Assembly (NCBI GenBank): GCA_009602725.1
Contig: WELB01000014.1
Coordinates: forward strand, 1,160,974 to 1,200,097
DNA from: Spirogloea muscicola
Lineage: Eukaryota > Streptophyta > Zygnematophyceae > Spirogloeales > Spirogloeaceae
Direction of reading: 5' to 3'
DNA length: 39,124 nucleotides
Positions 36,117 through 39,124 of this stretch are shown here, one piece after another. Both the position numbers and the translations under genes were made by a program. Below the pieces are notes generated by a model. That model saw nothing but the letters and a program-made list of their open reading frames with translations. It was not told where the DNA came from and did no database searches. The stretch's first letter is position 1. Each line of letters opens with the position of its first letter.

Positions 36117-39100
36117 TCACAGGGTTCGCTTCTTGCGCCGCTCCTTGAGCTGCTGCGTGCGGCCGACCTGCTGCAGGCGGCGCGAGTTGTTGAGGCACTC
36201 ACGGAAGCCAAAGTGCGGGCGGCGCTCGTACCACGTGCCCATCGGCTCGCTCGTGTCCCACCACTCGCCGCTGCTGCTCTGGCCGTACTTGTGCACCCAC
36301 CCAGACCCGTTATGGTCCTCGCCCCACGTGCGGTTCCAGCGCTCGCCGCTCACGCCCTCCCACCACGTCTCGCCCTTCTTCACGCCGTGTGCACTCTTAT
36401 TGAAGTCCTCGTCCCACTTGTCGCCCCACTTGGTCCACCCTCCACCGGGCTCCTTGCGCTCCGCCCACTTGTCCGTGTACTTCTTCGCCGCGCCCTTGCC
36501 ATCGAACTCCTCGCCCCACCTGCCAGCACCACAACCGTTGCACCTGAGTTTGCAATGGGCACACGACTAGATGCACACGCTGTATATATCATTTGCAGGA
36601 TCCTCAAACAGCTAGTACAACTTGTCTGAGCAGATAGTACAGCCACAGTGAAGGAGGTCGCACTTCTCGTGCCACACGTGGCCGTGCCCTGCCTCGAGCG
36701 GCGTGTCGATGTCGATCTTGCTCCACTTGTCCGCCCACTTGGACGCCCTCCCAAGCGCATCATAGTGCTCGTACCATTTCTCATGCCATTCTCCGCCAGT
36801 GCCATTCCTGGCCCACTTGTCCGCGCTCTTTTCTAAGTGCGGCAGCCCATTCTGGGCATCCTGCAACATGCAACTCATGGAGCAAGCTAACGGCCAGAGC
36901 TGACATGATCATGAAAGTCCACCTCAGCATCTGCTGTACCAGCTTGACAAGGCAGCACCAATTTTTGTGTAGGCTTCTATAGGACTCTTATGCCGGAGCT
37001 TGGCGAGCACCTGCCACATGGCCTCCCGCCACGTCTCTCGCCACACGCCACCGGATGCATCGCGGCCCGACTTCTCGGCTCCAAGCTCCTTGTAGTCAAA
37101 CGCGTCGCTTGTCTCCCACCACTTCTCCTCCCACTCGACACCTCCGTCCGCACTCACACCACGGACCACTGTCCAGTGGCAAATCTCTCCATTCTCGCGC
37201 TCGTCCACGCCCACTTCCTTCCACCAACGCGAACCGTCAGGATGCACGCCCTCGGTCTTTGCACTCTGCTCAGCGGCGGCCATCATAATTGACGCCTCTG
37301 CCAGCTCTGGCACGCGCAGCGCCTGATCTCTCGTTTTGCTCTGCTCCTCGTCAACCTCAGCCTTCTCCTCCACCTCCAGCAGGGACTGCATGGGTGGCAG
37401 GGAGGGCATTGCCCTGCTTTGGAGCAGAAATGCCAGGTCCTTTGTCTTCTCGCCCGCCACTTCAGTCTGATGCACAAGCACAATCACTTTCACTTAGACA
37501 ACAAGCCGGTATTGCACCTTCACAGTCAGAGGTCACTTCACCTGCAACCTTCTGCTAAGACCAGGTACACATGCTTGCAAAGTCAATTTTGCGTCCTCAA
37601 AGCATCCGGAAGTTGCTTGCAGGAAGGGTCCAACTTTCACAGGGCTGGGGTGCTTGCTTGCTTAAGCGACACTAACAGGAGAATATATAAGTGTTGACTC
37701 TATCGACAGGAGGTAACATGCACACCTCAAATGGGAGAGGGAGTGGAGTTGCATCACGCTCCTTCAGCAGCAGCGTCGGCTGCGGCAGCGTGGCCGCCTG
37801 CTTCTGCAGCTCTGGCTTGGTCGAGGCCGCTTCGGAAGCAGCAGGCGGCGACCAAGTCCAGAAGTCGGGCCCTGGCGTGGCGTCGCCACCAAGCGTGGGG
37901 CTCCCAGAGGGTGAGCTGGAGATGCCACGCTGGGGTCGCACAGGAGCTGAGAACGACACCGTTGCACCACTGCCGGGAGTACCTGAGTAACAGATGGAGT
38001 TACAGCTGCTGTATAAGAGGGCCAGCCTATAGGAGCCAATTGGGTTTGCATGTGCAGCCGAGCTTGTCACCAGTAGAGGAGAGAGTGAGCGGTGAGTACC
38101 ATCAGATACATCCTCGCCCTCACTCAGATACGCTCTGCGGATGCTGAGGCGGCTCCCTGACAGCCACTCAGGGGGCCGCTCGCTGGTCGGCCTTCCCAAG
38201 CTCGCCTGACGGCGGGCCCGGTCGCTGGCGGCGTCCGCCAGCACCGACTCGGCGGCCGCCAGCGCGGCTGCGGCACGGTCCAGGATCTGCTGCCGCTCCA
38301 CCTTTGCACGCTCCTCGGCAGGGACCTTGCACGGCAGGCCAACACAAAACCCCGTCAGTGTTGATCTTTGTCACGTCACTGTGAGAAGCCTTCTCTAGAT
38401 GACCAGGGACTTGGTTGTGATGCAATGCGGAGGCGACTGGGAGGAAGCTGTCCTGCAGTGGCGCGAATACAGCACTTTTCTTGATGCCGCTTTCCTTCTT
38501 TTTTTTTGCTATGTAATAGGATCTTGTTATGCTGGGTCTCGTTATGCTATGCCATTCCTTGTAAAAAGAGTCTGCGATGAAGTTGGTGAGCATATCATGA
38601 ACTTGGTTGGGGTGGACAGTGGTTGTGGAACTCCGTGGACAACGCTTCTCTTATGCCTTGGCTTGTAGCAACTCCTGCTACTCTTTCTCTACTTCCACCT
38701 AGACATAACCCTTGGACCTTTATTTTTGTTGCCTCTACCGCTTTACTAAGTAAATTAGGCACTTTCCTTCAAGGGCAGGCCTGCGATCAGCTCCGTCGCC
38801 TCACTGTGGCACTGTGTCGGAAGGATGAGCCATGCCGAGGACCGATATCTCTGCCACAATGGAGTGCTCTCCCGCTCACCTGCAGTATGCTGGCAAACTG
38901 CTGCTCGCGGCGAAGCATGGCCCCCTGGTCGTCGGCGGCGGCGGCTGCGTCCCGGCGGCGGGCCTGCTCGTTGGGCCGCCGCTGCTCCTCCGCCTCCCGC
39001 TCGCGCCGCTTTTCCTCCTCGCGCTCCCGCGCGCGCCGCCACATCTCCAGGTACGACGAGCCACTGCCGCTGCCGCTCGCCGCCGGCGCCGCCGGCGGGG

Positions 39101-39124
39101 CTGCGGCCACGCTCCTGCCGCGGC
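36117..39124 (-). CDS. LESV: ESV1/LESV-type tryptophan-rich starch-binding protein (5' partial)
   Basis: This protein belongs to the EARLY STARVATION 1 family. In plants ESV1 and LESV are stromal proteins that bind glucans and organise or stabilise the starch granule. Exons: 39124-38880 (continuing past the window), 38325-38100, 37982-37726, 37466-37011, 36860-36664 and 36519-36117, all in phase, with about 593 aa visible. The N-terminal part is Ala/Ser-rich, then a charged coiled coil (SYLEMWRRAREREEEKRRER) and a disordered linker. The C-terminal half carries the W-rich repeats: SRWWKEVGVDE, WEEKWWETSD, GEWHEKWYEHYD, WTKWGDKWDEDF, KKGETWWEGVSGERWNRTWG, NGSGWVHKYGQSSSGEWWDT and TWYERRPHFGF. 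The basic C-terminus is KERRKKRTL. The length and the long N-terminal region fit LESV better than the shorter ESV1, but the split between the two in algae is uncertain. No internal lesion is seen. Confidence 0.88.

Overview
The window is nuclear DNA of a green alga, most likely a chlorophyte of the trebouxiophyte type. The evidence is GT-AG introns in nearly every gene, GC-rich 5' ends with (CCG)n-type microsatellites, TGTAA-like polyadenylation signals, plastid transit-peptide-like N-termini, and a gene set typical of green plastid-bearing cells: f-type thioredoxin, ClpC, an ESV1/LESV-type starch protein and a betaine-lipid synthase with the algal domain order. The class-level assignment is inference. 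No prokaryotic operon, CRISPR array, tRNA or rRNA was seen. There is one 197-base N gap and one single N.

Layout, left to right. A 5'-truncated thioredoxin f gene (+, 1-1132) faces a 64-aa single-pass membrane protein gene (-, 1730-2424). Next comes a long GC-rich promoter region (2425-4030) rich in a short dispersed repeat, then BTA1 (+, about 4090-9319), a fused methyltransferase/aminocarboxypropyl-transferase making the betaine lipid DGTS. After 2 kb without a recognisable gene comes chloroplast clpC (-, 17855-11279, 19 exons, 937 aa). Two mRNA-export-type genes follow in tandem on the minus strand: a three-finger CCCH protein resembling plant/animal ZC3H11A (19113 to beyond the N gap) and UAP56/SUB2 (25758-22477, 430 aa, ending in an 11-nt microexon). 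Divergent from UAP56 is a PPR-SMR gene (+, 27315-31677, about 991 aa). A small two-exon gene for a 78-aa hydrophilic acidic protein (+, 33441-33888) sits below three ABRE/G-box elements. The window closes with an ESV1/LESV-type tryptophan-rich starch protein gene (-, 36117 to beyond 39124), truncated at its 5' end.

Functionally, at least three of the nine genes probably act in the plastid: thioredoxin f in redox control of carbon metabolism, ClpC as the stromal Clp unfoldase, and LESV in starch granule organisation. The PPR-SMR protein acts in an organelle, with a presequence that looks mitochondrial. UAP56 and the CCCH protein are neighbours that may share the TREX mRNA-export pathway.

Exon boundaries were derived by hand from splice signals, reading phase and family conservation. 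For clpC, UAP56, PPR-SMR and the small genes every internal phase closes. The first exons of BTA1 and the CCCH gene are uncertain. Points worth following up are a dispersed motif of about 45 bp found near several gene 5' ends, decayed copies of exon starts lying in the intron just upstream of the working exon (BTA1 and clpC), the triple ABRE/G-box promoter of the 78-aa gene, paired hairpins downstream of clpC, and the tandem TREX-type gene pair.
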